Shown here one piece after another: positions 21,600 through 31,830 of a stretch of DNA of 64,000 bases. Below the pieces are notes generated by a model, which was not told where the DNA came from, ran no database searches, and was given only the letters and a program-made list of their open reading frames with translations. Numbering within the stretch: the stretch's first letter is position 1; each line of letters begins with the position of its first letter. The DNA is taken from NCBI GenBank assembly GCA_014904845.1, contig MU119208.1:647575-711574 (forward strand), given 5' to 3'. The translations under genes and the position numbers were made by a program. Origin of the DNA: Acephala macrosclerotiorum. Its lineage: Eukaryota > Ascomycota > Leotiomycetes > Helotiales > Mollisiaceae.

Positions 21600-22274
21600 A
21601 TTAGGAGTGAAGGAACGGGGAGATTCAAGCCTCGCGCTTCTAGGCCTCTAGTTCGCAGCGCTATGCATGCAAGGACTCCTCCAAACGAAGAGCTTCACTC
21701 CGGATCATAATGTAGGGTGGTTTGGAGACGCTATTTTCGACAATACAGCACACGAGAACATAAACTTTGGCCGACGAATGGACGAGGTACTCTCTTCAAT
21801 CTCAGCATTGAGCACAGATGCCACAATGGAAAATACGGGGGAAAAACTTGTTTGAAGTCCTTCAAACCATATCACAGGCATACCACTAACTCAGATACAT
21901 CAAGATTTACAACCAAGGCGACGTGATTCCAATTTTCTTCGCCTTTTCCGCAATTGCCTGGGGCTGGTCAATATCCCGATCTACTTGGGCTTGGAAGGAG
22001 TTTCTGAGACGCGGGCCCGGCGAGTAATGTTCTGGTCGCTTTTGAGTGGAATGGTGGGGTTTACATAGACTATCTTAGTGATGGGAGGCAATGGCGCATT
22101 TAGAGATACGGTCTTGCTCGCTGTTTGGCCATTTACGCTCTGCGTTACTGCAGCAGTGGGATCTAAGTATTTCAGCTTGAATGGATGAATATGGCGGAAA
22201 GAAGAGGTGGTGGAAGCAGGAAAGGCGAGCTGCAAGGAGAAATCGATATGCTAGGAGGAAAAGCGAAGCCTTAG
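21600..22274 (+). pseudogene. tandem membrane-protein family, copy 5 (highly decayed remnant)
   Basis: Fragments only. From about 21923 the frame gives VIPIFFAFSAIAWGWSIS, like the IPxxIAxxAF segment of the other copies. From about 22078, in another frame, GAFRDTVLLAVWPFTLCVTA resembles the FR.....L..... last-helix region. At 22235-22274 GEIDMLGGKAKP followed by TAG resembles the DIEMGGYNKV tail motif. Several stops and frame changes intervene. The order of pieces fits one decayed member of the family. Boundaries are approximate. Confidence 0.4.
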
Positions 22275-22464
22275 TTGAGGTCAAATCAAGTACTGAACGA
22301 GGGAATTAAATCAAGATAAGCAAGGTCTAGGATGGCCAAGTAATCAAGGTAGAAGAGAAAGCAAACGTTGGAAGCTTTAAGACGTGTGTGGCAATGTAGA
22401 AGTGCCAGATTGTTTCCATATCAAAGCAAGGCCGATGTCGATGCTTACTTCGAACATCCAAAAG

Positions 22465-23418
22465 CTATGAGCCTTGCTCAACTTGAGTTTCAGCTCTCTC
22501 ACTCCTCCTCTGCTCCACCCAGACACCCAACTCTCTCCAGATCCTCTCCTTCTCCGCCGGTAACAATGTAGCAGCAAGTCCACTCGTACTGCACGCCACA
22601 AAGACCTTTGCTCCTTCCCATTTCTCTCCCTCCTCGATATTTCCCATATTCTCCTCCTCATCCTGCCACCCATACTTGAATTCCTCTTTCTTTATCTTCC
22701 TCCCGCGTTTAACTCTCCATACACTCTCCCAAATACTCTTGCCCACTATGCATACCGATTCCGGTTTATATTTCCTAATCTTCTCTTCGAGAACATGGAC
22801 ACTGGCGTCCATCTCTCCTTTACTCAATTCCGAGCCGTTCCTCGTGGGCCTGGCTACAATGTTCGTATTCCCAAGGGAGAACAAGCGTGGCAAATCGCCG
22901 TCTTCTTCTGGAGCACATCTCCGCGTTGTACATCCACTGCTGTGCAATAGCTTCCAAAAGAGATTCGATGGATGTGCATATGCATGTCCCTGTCTCGCGG
23001 TCTCGACACCCGGATTTAGTCCGATGAAGATGCAAATGAGATTCGGGGCAAGGACGTCTTGCAGCTCTGGAAGGTGGGCGTAGACTTCTGGCGGGGCATA
23101 GCCGGAAGGTGATCGAGATTTCTTCTTCGGGGAGGGAGATGGAGTGAGATGTGTGCTCGACTTTCGCTTTGGTTTCAAGAGAGGAGAATTCGTGGTATCT
23201 GGGGTCGAGAAGCGAGGATTTCGACGAGACGGTGAGGGAGATTCGGATTTGATTTTTAGCTTGGGAGAGAACGCGAAATCGGTTATGTTTAATCGGCCTT
23301 TGAAGCTTGGAGGAGCTCGCTCTGCATCTGCGGAGACACCATTTTCTTCTTCGAACTCCTCGTCCTTTATATCTTCCATTTTGGTCTGCAGCCTTTCGGG
23401 TTTATGTGACTCGGTCAA
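22465..23418 (-). CDS. G/T(U) mismatch-specific DNA glycosylase (TDG/MUG family)
   Basis: Single exon, 317 aa; a second in-frame ATG (MEDIKDEEF) is 13 codons in. The N-terminal about 120 residues are disordered with Ser/Pro/Lys-rich SPSPSRR and KKKSRSPSG. The catalytic core starts near residue 125: ICIFIGLNPGVETARQGHAY, the MUG/TDG motif GLNPG with the catalytic-type Asn, then AHPSNLFWKLLHSSG, GNTNIVARPTRNGSELSKGE and KVFVACSTSGLAA. The family excises thymine or uracil from G.T/G.U mispairs in base-excision repair in the nucleus. The basic disordered N-terminus is typical of eukaryotic TDGs. Divergent from the UAP1 gene across about 400 bp. Confidence 0.88.
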   Translation of the reverse strand: MTESHKPERLQTKMEDIKDEEFEEENGVSADAERAPPSFKGRLNITDFAFSPKLKIKSESPSPSRRNPRFSTPDTTNSPLLKPKRKSSTHLTPSPSPKKKSRSPSGYAPPEVYAHLPELQDVLAPNLICIFIGLNPGVETARQGHAYAHPSNLFWKLLHSSGCTTRRCAPEEDGDLPRLFSLGNTNIVARPTRNGSELSKGEMDASVHVLEEKIRKYKPESVCIVGKSIWESVWRVKRGRKIKKEEFKYGWQDEEENMGNIEEGEKWEGAKVFVACSTSGLAATLLPAEKERIWRELGVWVEQRRSERAETQVEQGS

Positions 23419-23825
23419 GGGCTGCAGAAAAGAACGTGGGGTTAGCTCGCATATGCAGGGTATAGCAACGTGGACATTGCCTTCGCAAATGCCGTTCTTT
23501 AACCGGCTGAATGACTCTTCTTTGATGTTTTCAGAGCATTTACCTCTCGAAGGAACTCAGGGAAGCATGTGGTATCGTTCGTGCTCGTAATTCGTATCTT
23601 TGTGGCCAGCACGACGTCGAAAAAAGGAGGTGGCTTCGTTGTCTAGCGAGCAAGGGTCAGCTATTGACATACTTGCTTATTTTGGCGGGGCTGAAAGCTA
23701 TAATAAGCCCACCCTCTTCCAGCAACCAACTCGTATATAACATATTCACTGACCCAAAACTCGTTCCATTACTCCAATTCTCGTATACTATTCTCCTTGC
23801 ACTCACCCATAACCAAATACCCAAC
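23419..23825. promoter_or_regulatory. bidirectional promoter region, TDG/UAP1
   Basis: 407 bp between divergent starts. A TATATAA box at 23734-23740, about 90 bases before the UAP1 ATG, is the clearest core element. The UAP1 frame stays open upstream to 23664, so an N-terminal extension is formally possible but lacks family support. Confidence 0.5.
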
Positions 23826-25419
23826 ATGCAAGCCGTCAAGAGCGCCCTCGATAAGCTTCACATTGACGGGGGTAGCAAAGAAGAAGCTGCCCCGCCAAAG
23901 GAGCCCAGCGCGAGTGAGCTTCAAGAACTGAAGGAAAAGTACGAAAAAGCAGGGCAAGAACAGGTTTTCGCATTCTACGACGAACTCAGCGTGCCTGAAA
24001 AAGCTGTCCTCTACGAACAACTCTCTGGCTTCGACCCAGAACACATCAACAAGATCACCGATCGCGCCCTCAACCCTCCCAAAACCGAAGATGCAGGAAA
24101 GGAGACGGGCCTCGAGCCACTCCCAGACTCTGCGACTGCGTCTATTCTCGATTCAAAGCCAGAGGATATCGAGAAGTGGTATCAATCAGGTCTTGACTTG
24201 ATTGCGGAGAATAAAGTCGGTGTGGTGCTTATGGCAGGTGGCCAGGGAACACGTTTGGGAAGCTCTGCTCCTAAGGGATGCTTCGACATCGGTCTTCCCT
24301 CCTCGAAATCACTTTTCCAAATCCAAGCAGAGCGAATCCACAAGGTCGAACTGCTGGCACAGAAGAAGGCTGGAGGGGACAAGAAGGTCGTGGTTCCTTG
24401 GTATGTCATGACCAGTGGACCTACGAGAGGACCTACGGAGCAATACTTCCAGGAGAACAACTATTTTGGTCTGCAGAAGGAGAATATCATCATTTTCGAG
24501 CAGGGCGTCCTGCCTTGTATCTCAAATGAGGGCAAGATTCTGTTGGAGAGCAAGGGCAAGGTCGCTGTGGCTCCTGATGGAAATGGAGGTATTTACCAGG
24601 CTTTGGTCACATCGAACGTTATGGAAGATATGCGAAAACGAGGTATTCAGCACATTCACGCTTACTGCGTGGATAACTGCTTGGTCAAGGTTGCAGACCC
24701 AGTCTTCATTGGCTTCGCCGCATCCAAGGACGTCGATATCGCCACCAAGGTCGTGCGAAAGCGTAATGCTACCGAGTCTGTCGGTCTCATTCTGCTCAAG
24801 AACAACAAGCCCGACGTTGTGGAGTACTCAGAGATTGACAAGGAGACTGCTGAGGCCAAGGACCAAAAGCAGCCCGATGTTCTGAAGTTCAGAGCTGCGA
24901 ACATCGTCAATCACTACTACTCTTTCCGCTTCCTCGAGTCTATCCCAGACTGGGCTCACAAGCTTCCGCACCATGTTGCACGCAAGAAGATCCCATATGT
25001 TGACACAAACACGGGAACTACGATCAAGCCTGAGAAACCGAATGGCATCAAGCTCGAGCAATTCGTTTTCGACTGCTTCCCAATGTTGGAGCTTAAGCAA
25101 TTTGCTTGTATGGAGGTGAAGCGTGAGGATGAATTCTCTCCTTTGAAAAACGCTAGAGGCACTGGTGAAGACGATCCGGATACCAGCAAGAAGGATATCA
25201 TGAGCCAGGGTGAGAGATGGGTCAAAGCTGCTGGTGGAACTGTGGTTAGTGAGGGCAGTGAAGAAGGTGTTGAGATTTCTCCTTTGATCAGCTACGTATG
25301 TTGCCATCCACCTGATTGAGAAGCTTCTGCTAACGTGATGATAGGGTGGAGAAGGACTTGAGAAGCTCAAGGGCAAGACCATCAAGGCTCCTGCCGTTTT
25401 GGAAAAGGAGCTGTCTTAG
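23826..25419 (+). CDS. UAP1: UDP-N-acetylglucosamine pyrophosphorylase
   Basis: Two exons (23826-25295, 25345-25419), 514 aa, normal for eukaryotic Uap1/Qri1. Signature nucleotidyltransferase loop [21 protein letters not shown] at about residues 130-150, then [44 protein letters not shown] and [20 protein letters not shown]. It converts UTP and GlcNAc-1-phosphate to UDP-GlcNAc, the precursor for chitin, N-glycans and GPI anchors, in the cytosol. The start [16 protein letters not shown] is favoured because it fits the family N-terminus and follows a TATA box. The small last exon restores the conserved C-terminus; otherwise the frame ends soon after GTATGT. Confidence 0.95.
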
Positions 25420-25928
25420 ACTGTTGTCTAGCATGGTGTTCATGATTATGATGAGACGATAAAAATCGGATTAGGTTTTCGGGATAAAATGGATTTCTCG
25501 ATGGTTTGAATTGCGAGCATGATCAATCGCATTCCTATTCTGTTTTGCAACTTGCGAAGTTCAGTGGAATACACGTGACTACTACCAAGTGGTATATATT
25601 ATTATGTTGAGGAATCTGCAGTACCGCAATCCTTCTTGAGTAAGAAGTCCGGCCGGTCCAACATTGGTCCTGTTGGGATTTTTTCCAACTCCGAAGAACA
25701 AAGTCCGAGACCAAGTCAAGCAGGAGTGGCACCAATCTGTAGGCTGAGACCCTCTTTCGAATTGTTTCCTAATCTCCGTCATAGGACAAACACCACAGGG
25801 ACAACAATGTTCTAGAACCCTTCTTGAAGCCTTTCCAAGCCAGACTAAGCTTGTAGCCCGATTTAGCACCCAAAATGTTAAGATGTAAGGTACGTCCGTT
25901 CCTGAACGGTTTCTGGGGAGAATCCGCA
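25420..25928. other. intergenic after UAP1
   Basis: About 500 bp of UAP1 3' flank and spacer. No gene or clear element is seen. Confidence 0.45.
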
Positions 25929-26312
25929 ATGACTTCAAGCCAAAATATTCCAGATGCTTTAGAACATTCTACTCCCACTCTCGAAGGTCATGCCTCCTTC
26001 TCAGTTCCCCACAATGAAGTAGCACCCAAACTTTAAGGCGCTTTAGAACATTCTCAACCTTCTGGTACGCCTTCCATCACCAATTCCGCCTAACGACGAA
26101 GAAGCGCGACAACACGGCAATGTACATTGAGGATCTCGCCAACTTGACGATGATGAAGCAGAGGTACACCCACGGCCGGCACCATATCGAGACCGAGAAG
26201 AGCCGGAAGAGCAGCAGCAAAAGGAGAAGGCAGTGAAAGCGATAAGCGATGATAATAGCGGCAATGGTGATATGGAACGTGAGAAATGGGGAGAAGGAGC
26301 GGCGGGACTAGG
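25929..26312 (+). pseudogene. decayed protein-coding fragment, hydrophilic
   Basis: From ATG 25929 the frame reads MTSSQNIPDALEHSTPTLEG, stops at TAA 26034, and continues coding-like in the same frame to NSA-stop near 26092. A second frame then takes over with PNDEEARQHGNVH, a TGA, and a long charged stretch rich in Glu, Asp and Gln (REEPEEQQQKEKAVKAISDD) ending at about 26312. Two stops and one frame change in 380 bp suggest a dead gene or the remains of an exon. No domain is recognised. Low confidence: Glu/Gln-rich frames can arise from purine-rich DNA. Confidence 0.3.
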
Positions 26313-27464
26313 GCGAGGCTGAGAAGGAACGAAAATGTGCAGATGATTAACCTTCCGTACTCTAGGCCAGAATTTAGTGTCCACGGTTGAGGCGTTGCTC
26401 TATCTCACGTACCTTCCTATTATCTGGTGCTTTTTTCTTCTTCTATCTCTTGTCGTTCCCCTAGAATTCCGTGGAAGATGGTGGGTTCAAAGGAAGTTGC
26501 CAACACTGGACACCACTCAAATCGACAGTAGCCATTGCAAATGAATGGAAGTAAGAAGAGGGAAAATCGTCCCTGCAAAATGCTGATATTCAGGGCCTGA
26601 GATTTCAAAGCAGGAGATACAGAAGGTTTATATGGCCGGCCCACAGGTAACGGTGAACGAAGATTGGCCCGTCCTCCCATTTTGCCCTTTGTACCCATGT
26701 ACGGCCCACAACTGCCATTGCATCATTGCAAGTCCCAGGGAATCAGAAAGAAATGGCACATCGCATGAAAAGCCTCTCCCGTCTCCTCTCAAAGCGCTGT
26801 GAACCATGCCATCGCCAACATCTCGTTACCTAGCCTTCTCACCCTGACCGACGATCTCGTGGGCCATTGTCCTGATGTAGTGGCAGAGCCTTCCTTACTC
26901 CTCAATTCGTCTTTGATTCGTTCGTGCTCCTTCGATATCCGATAGACGAAGTTCCTACACAAGTCGTTGCTCCGCAATCCGTCGCTTCTCGTCATCATCT
27001 CCTCGACCTGTCTCCGTCTCGGCTGCGAGTCCATCAAAGCGGCAGAGGGAGTGGTGTCGAGCTGGTACGGGAACTGCAAAAAGATTTGGCAATAGCTCTA
27101 GTATTCGAAAGGATCGGGGGTGACTGACTTGTTGTTCATGATGAAGGGTGTATGCGTTCAAGGAAGGGAGAGGGAAGGGGATTTCTCAGTAAGTTGCGAG
27201 GTTTGAATGTGAACACCGGCGTGATCCATCCACTACCGCACACGATGCTGTAGACCTGAAGGTGGTACCTTGGTGAAATTGGCTTGGGGATTCGCCTATG
27301 TTGTTCGTGGAAGAGATCGATGGAAGCAATCGGCATGAATGCGACTAGCCTGTTTGCAAGAGGAGACGACGATGAAGCAAGTCTTTGCAGATGTCCGCAC
27401 CTTGCAAACACTTGCGAGAAAGGGTCGAAAGAGGAAGATGCATATCAAATATGAAGGCAATTGT
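26313..27464. other. gene-free stretch with coding-like minus-strand frames
   Basis: 1.15 kb. On the minus strand, 27079-26789 gives a charged, helix-like frame (RNFVYRISKEHERIKDELRS) and an overlapping frame ends GRGDDDEKRRIAEQRLV. An ATG at 27139 with GTCAGT nearby could be a first exon, but no in-phase splice was found. An unresolved small gene may exist here. Confidence 0.3.
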
Positions 27465-28166
27465 TCAGTCTTTCCTTACCTTCCGGCGTGTAGTCTTGGC
27501 TCGTTGTCTCTTTGGTGCGCCCTGAGGGTTTGCAGAGCTCCCGGTTGCTGCAATATTGTTTGCAACGTTGCGCCCAGGTCTTTGTCGGAGTATACTTTTG
27601 GAGAGATTCGCAGAAGCTGTCACGGTTGGGTCCTCAGTTATGCTAGGAACAAGTGGTCGTGTCCGCTGGCTGCTGTGTGAAGTTCCGCCAACAGGCGAAT
27701 GTTGGGATTCTGCTGCATCGACAGAGATGTTTGGTCGTCGCCGAGGCCTCATTCGGTTGTTCCCAGCAGCTTTGGAAGCTTTCGGTGAGTCTTGCCCTCT
27801 GCCACTCAAGGTATTGTGGAACGTTCCTTGCACCTGAGAATCGTGATCGTTAACTTCGATCTCTGTCCGGTCCTGAGTCCGCTGCTTCCTCTTGTCCGCA
27901 TCTTCCCGCAGACGTCTGAAGGATTCGTGCCATTGGGAATCGTAGAGTCGCAGTAGAGTCTTCAGGTTCCGCAGTCGATAACGTAAGACCTTTCCACTTT
28001 CAGATTCCTCGTCACCAGTCAAAAATATCGACAACTTGTCCGCCAATTGAAGATAATCTTCCTTCTGCCGCTGAAATTCCAACGCTCGCAGAGTTTGTAA
28101 AGTTTCGTAGAGGTTGTAGCTTCCTTAAAGGAGCTCGTAGAAGCTATCGTATGGGATGGAAGCCAT
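27465..28166 (-). pseudogene. hypothetical basic protein with nonsense codon near its start
   Basis: Minus strand. A frame open from 28124 to 27465 encodes about 220 aa: an N-terminal helical part (NLYETLQTLRALEFQRQKED, LADKLSIFLTG, YRLRNLKTLLRLYDSQWHES) followed by a long disordered Ser/Arg/Pro-rich tail ending in a nuclear-localisation-like RAKTTRRKVRKD. The only ATG that begins it, at 28166 (MASIPYDSFYELL), is in the same frame but is cut off by TAA at 28127-28125, codon 14. No start codon of a good context follows soon. CAA to TAA would explain it. It may be a fresh pseudogene, a null allele or an assembly error; no domain recognised. Confidence 0.5.
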
Positions 28167-28823
28167 AGGGGGGGGACCGGGGAAGATCACGGTTCAGGTG
28201 GCGGTGAAGCCTCCCACCGATCGCAATTGAGTCAATGGTGGCTCTGGTTTTGTGCTGTAGTTAGCTGAATCCCCAAGACAGTCGTTCATAATTCACAGGC
28301 TCGTGGAAGGCACCGCAGATAGGTGTTGATTGCTCAAGTCGAGGATCGTTCGTTGTGGAGACATTCAGAAGAATCAAACAACATCCCCGCCAGTGGAGGA
28401 GGGCTTGAAGGGAAATTTTTCATCGCTCACAAGTAGAACACGCGATGAAATCAATAAAACAGAATTGCAGAATAAGGCTCTTGCCGATTCCTACATTTAA
28501 AGGATGGAACGATGGATGGATAGACGCTAGGAGTGTTTAACGCGGTGGAGGGAAGTCTTCAGGAGCTGTAGTGGGGCGATGACGTGCGCGGGGTACGACA
28601 GTACTTCAAAACCGACTTCATGATTTCAAAGAGAACGACACCAGAAAAATCACTTTTTATTGTGTTCTATACTCTCATAGTCCCCTAGAATCGCCAATTT
28701 CCCCCAAAAACCTCAGCTTTGACTTTCCTCTTGAATTGTCCCTCGGTGTTATGGCGACGGGATGCCCTTTACAGTACAAGTCAGTTACCCCACCATCTCC
28801 AAAACAATATCTCACAACGTACC
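28167..28823. other. intergenic spacer
   Basis: About 650 bp between two minus-strand genes; it includes the 5' flank of the preceding hypothetical gene and the 3' flank of the next. No gene is seen. Confidence 0.45.
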
Positions 28824-29567
28824 TTACAAGACACCAAGACCGCGGAGCACCTCGATAACAGCAGCCGCAATGCTCCCAACAGCCGTAATGCCTGCCAGCA
28901 AGCCCTTAGCCCATTGGCGACGTTCCTTTGGCTCTCCAATGATAACGCTCTTACTACAGAAACATCAGCAAGTTGAAGGTATCGAGTGCCAAGATACTTA
29001 CACGTTCAGGCCGATGCCACCAAGCTTTTCCTTGACGTTCTCCTCGATATTCTCTTTGAAAGACTCAAGAGACTGGCCCTGATGCCAGGCATAAGTCCCA
29101 CTTTCCACTATCTCCTTCGCATACTGTAGAATTTCCTTCGTTTCGGCGGAGTTTATCTTGCCGGTGTGCTCCAGTGCGATGAACGTAGGAGCGTCTCCTT
29201 TAACGGTGGACCCCAAAATCTCAATGTCGACCTTGAGAGTCGCTTTCACAATCACAGTATCGATAGAGTAGTCAGGGCGATCCAGGTCCCGGATTTCTGG
29301 TGATGCGCTTGGTCCTCCGAGTTCCGCGGGTCTTGTAGGGCTGTCGAGGACGGGACCTGCGAATTCAGAAGGGAGGACTAGGGACAGGCCTGCTTCCTCT
29401 ATACTTGATTGAAATTTGGCGAGATCAGATGGATTGTCGAAATCGAGACTTGCGAATTTCTTCATAATTGATTTAAGTTTCTTAAAATCAGATGGATTGT
29501 TAACGCCGAGAATTTGGAGCGGACGATCGACATCGCCCTTTCTAATGTTGAGAAGTACTTTCGACAT
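28824..29567 (-). CDS. hypothetical protein with C-terminal glycine-zipper-like membrane helix
   Basis: Two exons (29567-29002, 28953-28824), 231 aa. The intron is GTAAGT..CTGTAG with a GCTGAT branch and joins in phase; the unspliced frame would stop three codons after GGIGLNV. Residues 1-60 are charged and alternate DNPSD/NNPSDFKKL repeats; 95-140 look like a beta-rich segment (DTVIVKATLKVDIEILG). The last 35 residues, AKGLLAGITAVGSIAAAVIE, form one hydrophobic helix with repeated Gly/Ala, then VLRGLGVL. This could be a membrane anchor or pore-type helix. I do not recognise the family. No signal peptide. Confidence 0.65.
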
Positions 29568-30573
29568 TGTGCAGAAGATAGGGTTGGAATTTGAATGATT
29601 ATCGCTGTTTTAGTTGATAGAGATTTGTGATTGTTGTGAGGAGGAAGGAGGTGGGAAGAAAATTTATGTAAGGGAGGGGGCTTTTGTAGTGGGGTTACAG
29701 CTGCTGCTGCCCCGCGGTGATACTCTCCACAGCAGCAGGGCGTTTGATGGACATACCACTTGTAGACTTATAGTGTAGCGAGGCTTTATCTCGGTCTTTA
29801 TCTTCGACATTTGGGAAACTCTCAAACTAGCTTGGTTCCTAAACTTGTCGAGATAACAAAAACTTAACTCCCGTAAATCATCAATCTCGAATCCACCCCT
29901 TAGGCGTCCGCTCCCCAGTTCGCGTTTCAGCCCTCCAAGTACCAGGCCTGTGGAATCTTGGACCTCGCCACCGACTTCGCGCACCAATCATATCCTCTCC
30001 TGTTTCTCCATCTTTCAACGGTCATAAGGTAGAATTCGTTGTGGCTGCGGATATATGAAATCCCCCCTGCAGTTGTCGTGGCGCAATCTGATAAACAATC
30101 TATGACGTCGCCACAGGTTAGGTCAAGCTAGGCTCAATAAGTACTAGCTTGAGGCGGAGTGCAGCTGTGGCGCTTTCAATCCTTCTCTTCATTGGGCAAT
30201 ATTGAGAAGGCGGAAATATCAAGGTGGGATTCAAAAATGATTTTCTGGTACTGCGCCGTGGAATGATTTGCACAAAAAAGGTGTGCTTGTAATCAACTGC
30301 TCTGTCTGGCAACCGCGGACAGATGACAGACTGCTGATTATCTTCTTGGCATGCCGTAGGGCAGACCGTCAGGCAAACGGATCGCCAGCAAAGTATGATG
30401 ATAAGGGATAAGTGGGGCAAGCGGGCGAGATGGGATGAGTATAATATAAGCTTAAGTCTTGGTAGGAACGCCTCTGAAACATTATTGACTATCTAATCAT
30501 TCCATCTTCCACCTTCAATATTTTTGTTTCTTGAAGATTATTTATTGGATCAGGACCTGGACTTGGAATCAAG
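29568..30573. other. divergent intergenic region
   Basis: About 1 kb between divergent genes. Near 30441-30450 TATAATATAAG lies about 130 bases before the next ATG and is a TATA candidate. No gene is seen; a minus-strand frame at 30420-30118 has no coding support. Confidence 0.4.
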
Positions 30574-31830
30574 ATGAGGTTCTTCGATACGTTTATGTTG
30601 ACAGTCGCGTTACTGTTGCTTTCTCAAAGCAAGAGTGTATTGTCGCATCCTCAGCCAATAGAGGATATTCAGCTCCTGTCGCGCGAACAAGCTGATGCAC
30701 TCGATAAGCGGAATGCGCACCCGTTCACAGACGTAGATGTGAACGAGCTTTGGAAGAGGAAAGGTGGTGGAGGTGGGGGAGGGAAAGGAGGAGGAGGCAG
30801 TAGTGGAGGGTCTGGAAAGGGTGGAAGTTCTAGTTCTGGTTCTGGGTATGTTTCTTCTGGTTCGAGTTCAGGTTCGAGTCAAAGTGGAAGAAGCAGCAGT
30901 GGAAGTGGAAATACAGGGGGAGTTGGAAGTAGTACTTCGTCGTCGCGACAAGGAAGCTCTGCAGGTGCGGCTGGCATGAAGAGCAATCCTGGCGCTAGTA
31001 ACAGCGCAGGAAGAGTAGATGGTGGAAGCGCATCATCTATGTCGTCGCTCTGGGGCAAGAGACGTTTCTTTGGAGGCTTCGGGGGATTTAGAGGATTCAG
31101 TGGTTTCAGGAGTGGTGGTAGCAGAAGTGGAAAGTCGTCAAAGTCAAAACCAAAATCTAACTCTAAGTCTAGTTCCAGTTCAGGAAAAGGTTCCTCAACA
31201 TCCAACTCGGGAGGGTCGACAAAGACCGGCTCGGGCGTTACACCCAATTATGGTGGAGGAAGATACTATGGCGGTGGCGCGACAACTCCATATACCTCCG
31301 GTGTTCGATCTCCTCTCGGCATTGCACCAGTCTTCCTCGGTGTAGGACTTTTGTCCATATACCCAGGCCTTTGGCTCTACGGCGCATACTCATATCCATA
31401 CGTCCATCCATATACCTTCCATAACCGCACAGCACGCGCGAATAGCACGAACACAACTACCACAAGACGAGACCTGGGATTCGATGTCATCACCATCAGA
31501 CAAACGAGCGATGAAGGCGTCAACGAGACTAAGCCCGTCACTTGTCTCTGTGCCGCATACGCAGAGTGCGGCTGTGATGATAACGGAAATACTACTTTCC
31601 TGGATTCCATCATTGGAGACGGAACGTATGCCAACCTTAACCAATCCCTTGTCACAGTCGCGGATGTCAATGGAACAAGCACTATTCTCTTGAACGGTAC
31701 TCTTCCCAACGGCACCACATCTTCCGGAGGAACCGAAGACGCCAATGGCGCCGCCATCAGAATGGGCGTTGAGATGAGTGGATACTGGGTTATGATTGCT
31801 TTGGTCATGGCGACTGTCTATCTCGTCTAG
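30574..31830 (+). CDS. secreted Gly/Ser-rich protein, probable GPI anchor, Cys-rich domain
   Basis: Single exon, 418 aa. Signal peptide MRFFDTFMLTVALLLLSQSK, then two dibasic Kex2-type sites (LDKR-NAHPF, LWKR-KGGG). Residues 68-240 are low-complexity Gly/Ser/Lys with poly-Gly runs. A hydrophobic stretch near 255-280 (GIAPVFLGVGLLSIYPGLWL) and a Cys cluster CLCAAYAECGCDDNGN, followed by several N-glycosylation sequons (NGT, NQS), precede a C-terminal hydrophobic tail (WVMIALVMATVYLV) that fits a GPI-attachment signal. The Cys-rich part recalls uncharacterised fungal DUF7732-type proteins from memory; not verified. Cell-wall or surface location is inferred. No introns. Confidence 0.78.
   Translation: MRFFDTFMLTVALLLLSQSKSVLSHPQPIEDIQLLSREQADALDKRNAHPFTDVDVNELWKRKGGGGGGGKGGGGSSGGSGKGGSSSSGSGYVSSGSSSGSSQSGRSSSGSGNTGGVGSSTSSSRQGSSAGAAGMKSNPGASNSAGRVDGGSASSMSSLWGKRRFFGGFGGFRGFSGFRSGGSRSGKSSKSKPKSNSKSSSSSGKGSSTSNSGGSTKTGSGVTPNYGGGRYYGGGATTPYTSGVRSPLGIAPVFLGVGLLSIYPGLWLYGAYSYPYVHPYTFHNRTARANSTNTTTTRRDLGFDVITIRQTSDEGVNETKPVTCLCAAYAECGCDDNGNTTFLDSIIGDGTYANLNQSLVTVADVNGTSTILLNGTLPNGTTSSGGTEDANGAAIRMGVEMSGYWVMIALVMATVYLV

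Noticed and set aside
24182..25385. Minus-strand frames of up to 185 codons opposite UAP1
   Set aside because: They are complements of a highly conserved enzyme gene with strong codon bias.
30879..31247. 122-codon Leu/Pro-rich minus-strand frame
   Set aside because: It is the complement of the Gly/Ser repeat tract of the secreted protein and follows its codon pattern.
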